Positions 23,655 through 33,903 of a stretch of DNA of 64,000 bases are shown here, in pieces; position 1 is the first letter of the stretch, and the number at the start of each line of letters is the position of its first letter. The position numbers and the translations under genes were made by a program. The stretch is taken from assembly GCA_007570785.1 (NCBI GenBank), contig ML664157.1, forward strand, positions 7,334,074 to 7,398,073, read 5' to 3'. The notes under the pieces are model-generated. The model did not search any database, was not told the DNA's origin, and saw only the letters and a program-made list of their open reading frames with translations. This stretch comes from Antilocapra americana. Lineage: Eukaryota; Chordata; Mammalia; Artiodactyla; Antilocapridae.

Positions 23655-23865
23655 GTGCTGTGCCGCTCAGTTGTGTCCTACTTTTTGCAACCCTATGGAC
23701 TTTAGCCCACCAGGCTCCACTGTCCATGGGATTCTCCAGGCAAGAATACTGGAGTGGGTCGCCATTTCCCCTTCCAGGGGATCCTCCCAACCATGGGTTT
23801 GAAGCTATATCTCCTGTGTCTCCCGCATTGGAAAATGGAGTCTTTACCATTGAGCCACCTAGGAA
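23655..23865 (-). mobile_element. Bov-tA SINE inside L2, with target duplication
   Basis: Minus strand, flanked by atctcgtttaagt (23642-23654) and atctcctttaagt (23866-23878), 12 of 13 matching. Confidence 0.94.
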
Positions 23866-24185
23866 ATCTCCTTTAAGTCTTGCTCAAATATGCCTTTCTC
23901 AGTGTGGTTTTCCCTGATAGTCCTAGCCATAACTGCAACCTACACCATACCTTTACACTCCCTACTCTCTTTCAAGTTTTATTTTTCTCCATAGCTTTTA
24001 CCACCTTCTAGCATTCTGTGTAATTTACTTATTCATTCCTTGACTCTCTGTCTCTCCCCCAGCAAGAAAGCAAGACCCACAACAGTGGAGATTTCTGCTT
24101 TGATTTTTTTCCCCACTAATGTATCCTTACCGCTTAGAACAGTCTGACATACCGCAAGTGCTCAATAAATGTTTGTTAAATGAAT

Positions 24186-25261
24186 GTTAATTTCATGTTC
24201 CAGACAGTTCTCCATCCTATAAACTTCCTCATTAACTAAATTTACCTTCTGTTAGTCACTCTAGAAAATATGTGGGGAAGTAAAGGTTCAAACTTTGAAA
24301 AAATCAAATAAAGTCTCTGTCTTCAAACAAATTAGTCTTAGTATCTTAGAATAATGCCAAGTTACTGCTGGAAATTTGGTGAGCTAAGCTGAAAATTGGT
24401 TTTAAAGAGAAATAAAAATCCACAGCTAGAATTAAGACACATTGTTTTTTTCAAATCAGGCAAGTCTTTCAAAACACTTTACATATATAAAACCCATTTC
24501 GTTTAACAACTTTAGTCTCCCCTCACTAAGTAGTTTATTCACTGCTTTATACTTTCTGTCTCAAGAGAGTTTCCTGAAAAGAACACAAGAAAACCAAGAA
24601 GGCTTGATATTACCTCAGATTTTCTTTTGACAAAACCTAATCTGGGCTTTTTATCAACTGCTAGCATCTTAATGGAAAAAGGTTTTGATATCAAGCCATA
24701 AAATGAAGGTAAATGACTATATCGAAAGCACTACATTTTAGCTCTTTATTTGACTTTTCCGAACAAGTACTAGGTTGCCTGAGGTGAGTGGGTCTGAAGG
24801 CTTCCTGTGTCAACTTTGAGTCTCAAATCCCTTTTTCAGGCACCCCTGGGCATGGACTACAACACTTTCTACTATGTCCAAATTCATAAATATAAGGCTC
24901 CACTGTGGAGCCCTCAGTGGACATTTGAAGACCTCAGGCAGAAAGGAGTGCAGCTGTGGGTTTTTCCTGAGGTATAAATACACCGTTGGTATCCAGACCT
25001 GCATGTGTCTTCAAGAACAGAGGACGTGGAGGTATGGTGCTCTTTCCTTTTCATTCCTTAATGCATGATTTTGGTGGAAGTGTCCAATTACCTGGCAAAT
25101 AATAATAATTTAAGCTTAAAAAATTTACGACACCTGAAAATTAGAATTTTAGAAAACTTTTTTGTAACTGCCTATAGAGAAGGTATCTCTTTCAAAGCCC
25201 ATCACTTGTCTTGATAAAAATACATGTGAGTTAATTTTTTATCAAAAACAAGTATGTGCTG
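24186..25261. other. Unique sequence, nothing recognised
   Basis: No recognisable repeat. The stretch 24810-25068 has open frames of about 64 codons on both strands with no familiar domain. Not annotated as a gene. Confidence 0.45.
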
Positions 25262-25457
25262 ACTTTAGAAAACAAATTGTGGTTACCGGGGGTGGGGAAG
25301 GTTGTAGGTAAAGGATAGTTAGGGAGTTTGGGATGGTCATGTACACACTGCTATATTTAAATTGGATAACCAACAAGGTCCTACTGTATAGCATAGGTAA
25401 CTCTGCTCAACATTATGTGGCTGCCTGGATGGGAGGCGTTTGGGGGAGAATGGATAC

Positions 25458-25514
<57 letters not shown>

Positions 25515-25600
25515 CAGCTGAGTCCCTTCACTGTTCACCTGAAAACTATCACAACATTGTTAATTGGCTATAATCCAATACAAAATAAAAAGTTTTTTAA
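25262..25600 (+). mobile_element. Older L1 3' UTR with embedded (TA)n
   Basis: 'gtcctactgtatagcatagg', 'aacattgttaattggctataatcc' and the final 'aataaaaagtttttt' match the 3' end of an older artiodactyl L1. The microsatellite 25460-25516 has grown where such UTRs normally carry a short 'tatatatgtata' run. Confidence 0.8.
25460..25516. repeat. (TA)n microsatellite
   Basis: Nearly pure alternating TA broken by one C at 25501, inside the L1 3' UTR. It produces a spurious Tyr-Ile repeat frame on both strands. Confidence 0.97.
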
Positions 25601-25657
25601 AAGTGTGTGTTTCATTTCTCTCTAGCCTCAGCCAGACCAAATCCTTCCTCAAATCTT

Positions 25658-25784
25658 TTTTAAAAATTTTTTATTTATTTATTTATTTTTCTTTACATTA
25701 TCGTGTTGGTTTTGCCATACATTGACATGAGTCCTCCATGGGTATACATGTGTTCCCCTTCCAGAACCCCCAAATTCGTGAAGT
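25658..25784 (-). mobile_element. Very short L1 3'-end insertion
   Basis: Only about 127 bases of L1 terminal 3' UTR and tail, on the minus strand ('tttattttt', then 'gttggttttgccatacattg'). It is framed by the perfect 14-mer cttcctcaaatctt at 25644-25657 and 25785-25798. An extreme case of 5' truncation. Confidence 0.95.
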
Positions 25785-25798
25785 CTTCCTCAAATCTT

Positions 25799-26160
25799 AT
25801 TCCTACTCCAGTTCCTTCAGCTCCCAGTGACAGTCCCAGGTGGTTTTCTGCTTTCTAGACCTATGTGGCAGTGTTATGTGGGTGGTCCAGATTTCTCCAA
25901 CCACAGCAGTGCTCTATTTGTAAAGTTTCCAATTTGAAAAAAGAAAAAAAGCTACTTTTTCAAAATTGACCTATATCACATCTTATCTCTTAGTCTTAAG
26001 ATTTTTCTTTCTAAAGGTTAATGCTTCCTTTTGGTTTATTTCATTACACATCTCTCAAGTAAGCTTAAACTTTAACAAGGATCAATCTTGAAACACTGCT
26101 GTGTCCCTAATACAGAATGTTTAGGTGCCAAAAGTGACCATGTCATGGTGAAAAGAATAT
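25799..26160. other. Unique sequence, nothing recognised
   Basis: No element identified. Confidence 0.4.
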
Positions 26161-26615
26161 TAGATTATGAGTAAGAAGGCTTAGGCTTGGGCCCTGGGGC
26201 CATTGTTTATTAGCTATAAGACCCTGAGTGAATATTCACTGGAAGAACTGATGCTGAAGCTCTAATACTTTGGCCACCTGATTTGAAGAGCCAACTCATT
26301 GGAAAAGACCTGATGCTGGGAAAGACTGAGGGCAGGAGGAGAAGGGAATGACAGAGGATGAGATAGTTTGATAGAATTACTGACTCAATGGACATAAACT
26401 TGAGCAAACTTAGGGAGATGGGAGATACAGGGGAGCCTAGCATGCTGCAGTCCATGGGGTCTCAAAGAGTTGGACAAGACTTCAAAGCTTGTCTACAAAG
26501 AGTTGGAAAAGTGATTCAACAACAACAACTTGAGCAAGTTACTTAAACTGTTCAAGCATTTGTTGCTATATACTTAACCTATTTGACTGTGCTGGAGATA
26601 AGACTAACAGAATAA
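26161..26615 (+). repeat. MIR SINE split by a BovB fragment
   Basis: The left part ends 'ttattagctataagaccctgag' and the right part starts 'cttgagcaagttacttaaac' at about 26530. Together they follow MIR order on the plus strand. A BovB 3' end lies between. Confidence 0.6.
26227..26480 (+). mobile_element. BovB 3'-end fragment inside MIR
   Basis: From 'gaatattcactggaagaactg' to 'agagttggacaagacttc'. Slightly shortened; the 'tccaatacttt' block has lost several bases. Confidence 0.9.
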
Positions 26616-27123
26616 TATATTCAAATAATATTAATGAATTCTCTACAAACTTAATATCATATTACTGACAGTATAGATGGATTTTGGGGACACAGCCCTT
26701 TTGGTGACCTTCAGTTCACACTGTCTGTGTGCTACCTACGCCACCCACATTTAGAGCTGCACCACTGTATGGGTATTAAAAAAATAGATTTTTAATAACA
26801 CAAGTGATTACCATGATCACAGAGGAACTATTATTAAAAATATTACTTTGATTAAAAATGTCAGTTTTGAGAAGCTTTTAATATCTTCTGCCAGTATTAA
26901 ACTGACATCAATGACATTTTAATATTAGTTTCTAAAAGTTGGTTTTCTTTTATATCCTCATTTAACTAAGATTTCCATACTGTCAGTTTGTAAAAGGCAG
27001 TGATTTTCAGTAATCCTTTTGTTCACAGAAAATCTGTTTGAAAGTTAACACAACAACCCCGATATATTCTGAGTAGATATAAACATTTTCTCAGTAGTGG
27101 AATGCTCTGACATTCTATCAAAT
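26616..27123. other. Unique sequence, nothing recognised
   Basis: AT-rich, no element identified. Confidence 0.4.
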
Positions 27124-28668
27124 AGAATGGAACTGGAGGAATCAACCTACCTGACTTTAGGCTATACTACAAATCCACAGTCATTAAGACAGTATGGTAC
27201 TGGCACAAAGACAGAAATATTGATCAATGGAACAGAATAGAAAGCCCAGAGATAAATCTATGCACCTATGGACACCTTATCTTTGACAAAGGAGGCAAAA
27301 ATATACAATGGAGAAAAGACAATCTCTTTAACAAGTGGTGCTGGGAAAACTGGACAGCCACTTGTAAAAGAATGAAACTAGAACACTTTCTAACACCATA
27401 CACAAAAATAAACTCAAAATGGATCAAAGATCTAAGCATAAGACCAGAAACTATAAAACTCCTAGAGGAAAACAGGCAAAACACTCTCCGACATAAACCA
27501 AAGCAGGATCCTCTGTGACCCACCTCCCAGAATATCGGAAATAAAAGCACGAATAAACAAATGGGACCTAATTAAAGTTAAAAGCTTCTGCACAACAAAG
27601 GAAACTATAAGCAAGGTGAAAAGGCAGCCTTCAGAATGGGAGAAAATAATAGCCAATGAAGCAATGGACAAACAATTAATCTCAAAAATATACAAGCAAC
27701 TCCTGAAGCTCCATTCTAGAAAAATAAACAACCCAATCAAAAAGTGGGCCAAAGAGCTTAACAGACATTTCTCCAAAGAAGACATAAAAATGGCTAACAA
27801 ACACATGAAAAGATGCTCAACATCGCCCATTATCAGAGAAATGCAAATCAAAACCACAATGAGGTACCACTTTACACCAGTCAGAATGGCTGCAACCCAA
27901 AAATCTACAAGCAATAAATGCTGGAGAGGATGTGGAGAAAAGGGAACCCTCTTACACTGTTGGTGGGAATGCAAACTAGTACAGCCACTATGGAAAACAG
28001 TGTGGAGATTCCTTAAAAAACTGGAAATAGAACTGCCATATGACCCAGCAATCCCACTGCTGGGCATACACACTGAGGAAACCAGAATTGAAAAAGCCAC
28101 GTGTACCCCAATGTTCATCACCGCATTGTTTACAATAGCCAGGACATGGAAGCAACCTGATGCCCATCAACTGACAAATGGATAAGAAAGCTGTGGTACA
28201 TATACACAATGGAATATTACTCAGCATTAAAAAAAAATTCATTTGAATCAGTTCTACTCAGGTGGACGGAACTGGAGCCTATTATCCAGAGTGAAGTAAG
28301 CCAGAGGAAAAACAACAATACAGTATACTCACGCATATATATGGAATTTAGAAAGATGGTAATGAGAACCCTGCATGCGAGACAGCAAAAGGAATGCAGA
28401 TGTATAGAACAGACTCATGGACTCTGTGGAAGAGGGCAAGGGTGGGATGTTATGGGAGAATGGCATTGAAACATGTTAATTATCATATGTGAAATCAGTC
28501 GCCAGCCCAGGGCTGATGCTCGGGGCTGGTGCACCGAGATGACCCATGGGGAGGAAATCGGGAGGGAGGAGGGAGGGGGGTTCTGTAGGGGGAGCATATG
28601 TAAACCCATGGTGGTTTCATGTCATTGTATGGCAAAACCAACACAATAAAGTAAAGTAAATTAAAAAA
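27124..28668 (+). mobile_element. L1 LINE, 5'-truncated
   Basis: Starts in the late RT region of ORF2 ('tggaactggaggaatcaacc') and runs through the ORF2 end and 3' UTR to 'acacaataaagtaaag' and an A-tail. The guanine-rich block 28560-28580 lies in the UTR. It overlaps in content with the sense half of the 20.8-kb L1. No certain target duplication; the left edge is set by where L1 similarity begins. Confidence 0.94.
27616..28185 (+). pseudogene. L1 ORF2 carboxy-terminal fragment, frameshifted
   Basis: A 189-codon frame from [10 protein letters not shown] through the cysteine-containing segment and Y-D-P-A-I-P-L-L-G to 'ARTWKQP'. One base is lost near 28161 compared with the 22.9-kb copy ('cctgatgc' for 'cctagatg'), so the last portion continues in another frame (M-E-Y-Y-S-A-L-K at about 28209). 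Confidence 0.9.
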
Positions 28669-29389
28669 AAATCTATACCTTACTTACATGAGTAAAGAGT
28701 ATTATTAATATTTTCCTCTTAATATAGTAAATGTTTATTTTTCAGTATTCCCAGAGAAGTTCAAATTTAGGCCTTCCATGGTGAAATTGGAATTTTGATG
28801 ATCATCTTAGAAAATTAGAGGATTTGCTATGAAACCAAAAATGAATGGCATTCTCTCATTCAGCTCATATCTATAGGGCATCTTTTATTTACAAGATTAT
28901 TTGTCTGGGATTGGGCATGTATCAGTGAACAAGGCAATCTATTTATATACCACAGAACTTGCCTTCTCCATTATTAAAAAAATATAATCCTAGATAAGTA
29001 TGTAACCTCAATGAAATGAAATCTTAGATGAATATGTGTGTACACGCATGTATATATGTGTGCATATATGTGTATATATATATATGCTTCATACACTTTT
29101 TGAAGCTGAGATAAAGTATATTTTAGGATAAAGTGGAAGAAAGAAATAGGAAGTCAGTTTTTCTCATACACAAAATGTATCCTTAGAGGTTTACAATGGC
29201 AACAAGTTATTGAGTCATAATATTTCATCCCCCCAAATCTTTCAGTTTAAAACTGACACTTTCTGTGCAACAAAATGAATTATATGCTCTTATTCAAGTT
29301 ATTGCCTACATCTTTACTTCATTAATATAGTCTCTGACTTCTTATACTCAGTTTTTGTATTAAAAAATATAGAAACCTCCACCATAAAC
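28669..29389. other. Unique sequence with a short TG/TA tract
   Basis: Mostly unrecognised AT-rich DNA. An impure (TG)/(TA) tract lies at 29028-29091. A weak resemblance to an inverted L2 end near 28890-28960 is too poor to call. Confidence 0.4.
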
Positions 29390-29429
29390 TCCAATCAACC
29401 TATTATTCAACAACTGTTTCTTGAACTGC

Positions 29430-30077
29430 AATCCATTATCGATACCAATTCTTCCTTTATTTGGGCCATACCTCTTCACAGTGAAGATGCAACAACACGT
29501 TATAACTCACTTACTAGCTTGTTTTGCTGTAATGGAAACTCCTAGTTCTATTTAAAAAGACAATGGCCCTGCCTATATTTCTAGGCACTTTAAACAATTT
29601 TTAAAATCATTTTCTATTAAACATATTACAGGTATTCCTTATTATCCACAGGACAAGGGATAGTCGAACAAGCACATCTCACACTGAAATTGCAAATAAA
29701 AAAATTTAAAAAGGGGGAATACACAGGAACACTACTGTCTTCTTTATCTAAAGCAAACTTTACTAGATTCCAACATAAGATATTTTCTAAACCTATAACT
29801 ATTGTTAATACAGTTTTATTTTTTTTAAAACTTACCACAGGGAGATATTTTAACAAGAGCAGAAAAACATTTCGAGGAATTGAAGGACACTTCTTTTCCT
29901 CTGCCCATTTGGTACGAAGACAGGTTAATGAAACTATGGAGAGCTTAGAAACTAATCTTACAGGGAAAAGGGTATGCTTGTATTTCCTCAGATGGATCCA
30001 AGGAACTCACATGGATGAAACAACAAAAACCCCAGGAAGAAGAAATTCTTATATGGACCATGGCAACATCAACCTTA
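29430..30077 (+). pseudogene. Retroviral integrase remnant (pol end)
   Basis: Pieces of the integrase catalytic core and carboxy domain in broken frames. The first core aspartate lies near 29437. A 'K-D-N-G-P' block at about 29560 holds the second, and 'G-I-V-E' at about 29655 the catalytic glutamate. These three make the D,D-35-E triad of retroviral integrases. Downstream, a tryptophan-rich stretch near 29905-29960 is the carboxy domain, with an in-frame stop. At least one frameshift and several stops separate the parts. The start of the core and the zinc-binding domain are missing. Confidence 0.75.
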
Positions 30078-31417
30078 TGATCTTCCCACTTGGGGACAAA
30101 TAAAAATCCTTACTAATCAAGCTGAAAATTTGATCTTTCAACAGGAAATGCCACAGAATCCTGAATACATTTACCTGACAATGCTCATTCGGCGTGGCCT
30201 GTGCGTTCCACCTGCCAGAGCCAAACTAGTTATCCATACTTACCGAACTTTCTTACCCAACCCCCCTTTTTTACTACAGGTGGTAAAATGGATGGAGAGA
30301 GGACAGACTGCTTCAACTAACGACTCTATACATATGCCTTCTCACTGGAGCATTAAAGAGCCCTCACACCCTGTAGTAGAAGAAAAACTAATTAACATTT
30401 CTCTAGGTTCTAAAATCCTTCTTTTGTGCTTAAGCCCTGCAATATTATGCATAAACTTCAGCTGACAAACCTAGGCTTTCACCCTGCCTCACATAAAGAA
30501 TTTTCTGATGCTGCTTGGTTTGTTTACAGCCCTTTCTTTGTCTGTGAACCATGTTTATACTACTGAGACTTTAGGGAAAGAGTTAGGGAAAGAAGTAAGA
30601 CATATACTCCTGTTCATTGGGACAAATGTCAAGCCATGTTGGGAAAATTAATATTTGTGGCTAATCATACAGTTGTCGATTGGGGACCCCAAGGTGTATG
30701 GTTATATAACTGCTCAGATGATATTAACAACACTACGCTGATATTACTGACACTACGCTGGAGCATTATCATGACAAAGAACTTCTTGGGCTGCTTCATG
30801 AGGAATCTCCCCCATAGTCCTGGATAAACAGATTGGGCATGAACAATGGGACATCTGTAAACTTGCTGCGAACACCGAAAAACCTGGGAGTTGGACTGGA
30901 CATTTTACAGAAACCAGTAGCTATTTCCTTCACTATAATCAATCCTACTTTACACAGGCCTGGGCTCCACTTCCTTTTGTTATAGCCATAAGAAACTTAC
31001 GTTCTGTAACTTGTATTAATTGTAAACTATATACTGGTCTTAAGAAATGATTCCCTTTTGATCGTGATGGAAACTCAACTCAATATTGTGTTACACCTGT
31101 TCAATTTAATCATGGTGCCTATAACTGGAAACAAATTAAATTTCATTTATGAAACATACATGATAATGCCTCTCTGAATGTATCAGAGAGATCTTTGCTA
31201 TCTTTTGTAAATGTCTGCCTTCGTCCACTAATTTAGAAACTTTAGCTGTACAAATAGCTCTTCAATTATGTGAGCTAGACCCACGAGATTGATTCACAGC
31301 ATCGGGTCTGGAACTGTAATCTTGGTGAAATTTTGTTGTTGATTATCATCGCCTTTCTATAAGATTGGTTTATACTAAACAAACTCAAATGGTCAGGATC
31401 TTTTTTACAAATATAAT
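30078..31417 (+). pseudogene. Retroviral envelope remnant
   Basis: The longest open piece is 30130-30465 (111 codons) and corresponds to the first part of a surface envelope subunit. A second piece lies at 30636-30827. Many stops break the rest. Potential glycosylation sites (N-x-S/T) and cysteines remain in the 30.6-31.2 kb part. I cannot find a complete transmembrane subunit; only a short hydrophobic end seems to remain near 31320-31365. A 20-bp tandem duplication sits at 30721-30760. Not functional. Confidence 0.65.
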
Positions 31418-31431
31418 AAAATAGGGGGAAT
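31418..31431 (+). other. Polypurine tract of the provirus
   Basis: 'aaaatagggggaat' ends directly at the first 'tg' of the LTR. This is the position and composition expected of the plus-strand primer in retroviral reverse transcription. Confidence 0.8.
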
Positions 31432-31864
31432 TGTCAGGGAACTTTTGGCAGGAGGCTTCCTGTGTGCTGTTTTCTGATGTCCCTTATCAATCCCTGAATA
31501 TTCAGAGATGAGTGGAGAGGCACACCTCTCCCTGGGACAAAAGGAATGCATACATTCTTAAAGTAAAAGTAACTATTTATGGCCTTCTTCCCTCTCTGAT
31601 ATGGAAAGTGAGTTTTACAACCCCCTCTCTTTGAGATGGATTCTAGCCTTATGTTTCCTGGATAAGTTGTAAGATTTTTGATCTTTATCTTTGCTGAAAA
31701 AGCTATCTTGTAAGATAGTATATATATGCCCACATTATGCTGAATAAACGCCTTTGCTCCATCAGAGCTTTGGTCCCTGTGTCTCGTTTCTTTTCTCCTC
31801 TTCCTTTTTTTCTATTTCTCTCCTTCAGGCCAATCTCATATAGCGCGAGGGTCTGTTGTGCTCA
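31432..31864 (+). repeat. Retroviral 3' LTR
   Basis: Begins 'tgtcagggaactttt' right after the polypurine tract. A TATA-like 'agtatatatatgcc' lies at about 31717 and the polyadenylation signal aataaa at 31743-31748. Pyrimidine-rich R/U5 sequence follows ('tcgtttcttttctcctcttcc'). I place the end at a 'ca' near 31864, but similar composition continues to about 32050 and no second LTR is present for comparison, so the right edge may be off by up to 200 bp. Confidence 0.7.
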
Positions 31865-33057
31865 CTAACCTGCCAGGGCTTTCAAGTCCCCCATGCGAGG
31901 GCGCCCTGTGCCTAACGTGTAGCAACGCAAAACTCGTGTCAGGTTTTACTGACTCCTCGCATAAACTAGTGGATATCGGCCTCTTTTTCTTTCCTTTATT
32001 TTCTTATCGTCGACTCTGCACCCCCAAGCCCCAGCCCATTAAAGGGCCATAACACCATAACTACTAGGTTTTATGGGAAAGCTCTGAGAGCTGAATCATC
32101 ATTCACATTATTTGTGATGTAACAACACTTCCAGGCTCTTTGCTAATCATGCAATTTCGATTTCAGTTTTCAAATTTATATGTTAGCTTCACCTTACCAT
32201 GTTTCTCTACCTGTCATCCTGATCTGCCCCTTTCTCTGCTTCTCAGCAACATGGAGCTTTTTTTTCAATCTGGTTCATCAATCCTTTTCCTAGGCTCTCT
32301 ACTCCTGATTTCTATAAAATCAAGTCTCATCTTTCTTATCTTTTCTTCTGTCTTTACGTCCAATACCCTCATCCCTTTGTCAAATACCTAAAGTTCAGAT
32401 GAAACTGGCAGTTCATTCTCTTGACACAGATGTAACCTGAACAATGCAACTCAGCAACCATTCTCAAGAGGTATCACTGACCAGACTGGAAGCACTAGTA
32501 CTCTCCCGGGCTGTCTTTTTTGGCTAGCTTCTGGGCACAGATAACAAATGGTTCAGTGAATGTCATTTCTACTGTAAATAACGCTTGTAAATCTTACTGA
32601 CAGTGAGAAAATAACATTGTCAAAAGGAAAGTTGCAATGTTTGAAAAGAAATAGTTTTAAGACTGCTTCTTTATTCAGTCATATTCTCTTTCACATTATC
32701 TTTCTTGGGGCCTGTGTTTCTTCATAAAAATTAAATATTAATTTTCAAATCATAACCTAGTCTTTTACACTTTAAAACTACTTTTTCATCTAAGAAACAC
32801 AGTTGATGAACTACATCTGTTTTATACACCAGCAACTGGTGAATCTGTCTTACTTGCCCTCCGCTACCCACATCAAGTGGCAGGATGAAGAATGAAACCT
32901 AAGCCTTCTGAAGCAAGAGCATGAGACTGTTTTCACTACAGTAGAACATGGAGTTGCATGAATTATTTATAAACCTTTCAGGTTATATTATCTTAAATAC
33001 AAAACGGTTCATTTAAAATCTACCCTTTTTGTCTAGGAAATGACCAAGAGGAGAGTT
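31865..33057. other. Unassigned sequence after the LTR
   Basis: 31865-32050 is GC-richer and could still be LTR. The rest is unrecognised AT-rich DNA. A weak MIR-like stretch on the minus strand may lie at 32840-32945. Confidence 0.35.
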
Positions 33058-33215
33058 GAAGGGGTTAAGCTACTCAGGTTCATATGCTCCACTCATCTAC
33101 TTACAAGCTGCCTAACTTCGGAAAATTTAGACAATTTGCTGAGTTTTTCTGGAATTCGGTTATGTCAACTACATAATGCGAATCATAGTACCAGTCTCCT
33201 ACATTGTTTTAGGGA
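33058..33215 (+). repeat. MIR SINE
   Basis: 'acttacaagctgcctaacttcggaaaattta', 'ctgagtttttc' and 'ctacattgttttagggattaaatatg' occur in MIR order. Confidence 0.65.
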
Positions 33216-33225
33216 TTAAATATGT

Positions 33226-33356
33226 TTGTGGCTCAAGGATGTCCTACTCTTTGCGACCCCATGGACTGTAGCCCACCAGGCTCCTCTGTCCATGGAATTC
33301 TCCAGGCAAGAACACTGGAGTGGGTTGCCATGCCTTCCTCCAGGGGATCTTCCCAA
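33226..33356 (-). mobile_element. Bov-tA SINE, truncated
   Basis: Minus strand, Bov-A body only, from 'gctcaaggatgtcctactc' to 'ggggatcttcccaac'; the tRNA head is missing. It begins a few bases after the end of a MIR. Confidence 0.9.
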
Positions 33357-33792
33357 CTAATTAATAATAAATAGTCAATAAAACCTAGCTGAAATTATTT
33401 ATTATTATTCCAAAATTTGGTAGCATTTCTTTTCTAAGGTTTCTTTAAAATTTAGCACTCCATATATCCTTCTCTTGGTAAATCTAGAATCATTACAGTG
33501 TGAAGTATTTAGAGTCCATTGATTATTTAATTGATATATATACTAATCTATAATATTAATTCAATACAATAATATAGAAATCTATTATAAAATTTCAGTT
33601 AATAATTTTTTAAATCTCTCCTCCCTTAAAATACAATTTAATACTTTTTTTTGTTTAATACTTTTGTTTGTTTTTTTGAAAACAGATAAATAGTGGCAGT
33701 CCAGTAAGGATAATATACAATTTTACCAAATCATTCTTTCTATAATTTTCCCATTTTTAATATATGCTCATGAATTCCTTTTATTTTATTTT
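33357..33792. other. AT-rich sequence, nothing recognised
   Basis: Very AT-rich with T-runs around 33640-33680. Confidence 0.4.
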
Positions 33793-33903
33793 GTTGGCCA
33801 CAACGCATGTGGAATCTTAACTCACCAACCAGAGATCAAACCCACAGACCCCTCCCTGCATTGAGAGTGCAGAGCCTTAACCACTGAACCACCAGACAAG
33901 TCC
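33793..33903 (-). mobile_element. CHR-type SINE fragment
   Basis: Minus strand: 'gttggccacaacgcatgtgg', 'accagagatcaaaccc' and the complement of the tRNA head, 'ttaaccactgaaccaccagacaagtcc'. Confidence 0.85.

Larger units (their letters stand above)
19860..24185 (+). mobile_element. Ancient L2 LINE 3' half, interrupted three times
   Basis: L2 pieces lie at about 19860-19956, 20228-20798, 23437-23654 and 23879-24185. Recognisable in order: 'ctcggtcctgggtcttc', 'ttgctcagaccaaaacctcagagtcatcc', 'ctggattatggcaatgac', 'gtctgttctcaacacagcagccagagtg', 'ttgctgttcctgg', 'ctcagtgtggttttccctga' and the 3' terminus 'gtgctcaataaatgtttgtt'. The order is preserved across all three insertions (BovB, L1, SINE), which shows one original copy. 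Confidence 0.85.
29390..31864 (+). mobile_element. Class II (betaretrovirus-like) endogenous retrovirus, 5'-deleted
   Basis: Remnant provirus in the order integrase, envelope, polypurine tract, 3' LTR. The 5' LTR, gag, protease and reverse transcriptase are absent from the window; sequence upstream of 29390 is not recognisably viral. Frames are closed by many stops and frameshifts, so no viral protein can be made. Assignment to class II rests on the integrase carboxy end, its overlap with the envelope start, and similarity of the envelope layout to ERVK-like elements. The 3' boundary is tentative. Confidence 0.8.

Noticed and set aside
25337..25531. Open frames rich in Tyr-Ile repeats on both strands
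   Set aside because: They are translations of the (TA)n microsatellite within an L1 3' UTR.
31885..31915. A 'ggcgccc ... aacgtg' stretch resembling a lysine-tRNA primer binding site after the LTR
   Set aside because: It is interrupted by extra bases and does not directly follow a convincing LTR end. A primer site would not be expected after a 3' LTR.
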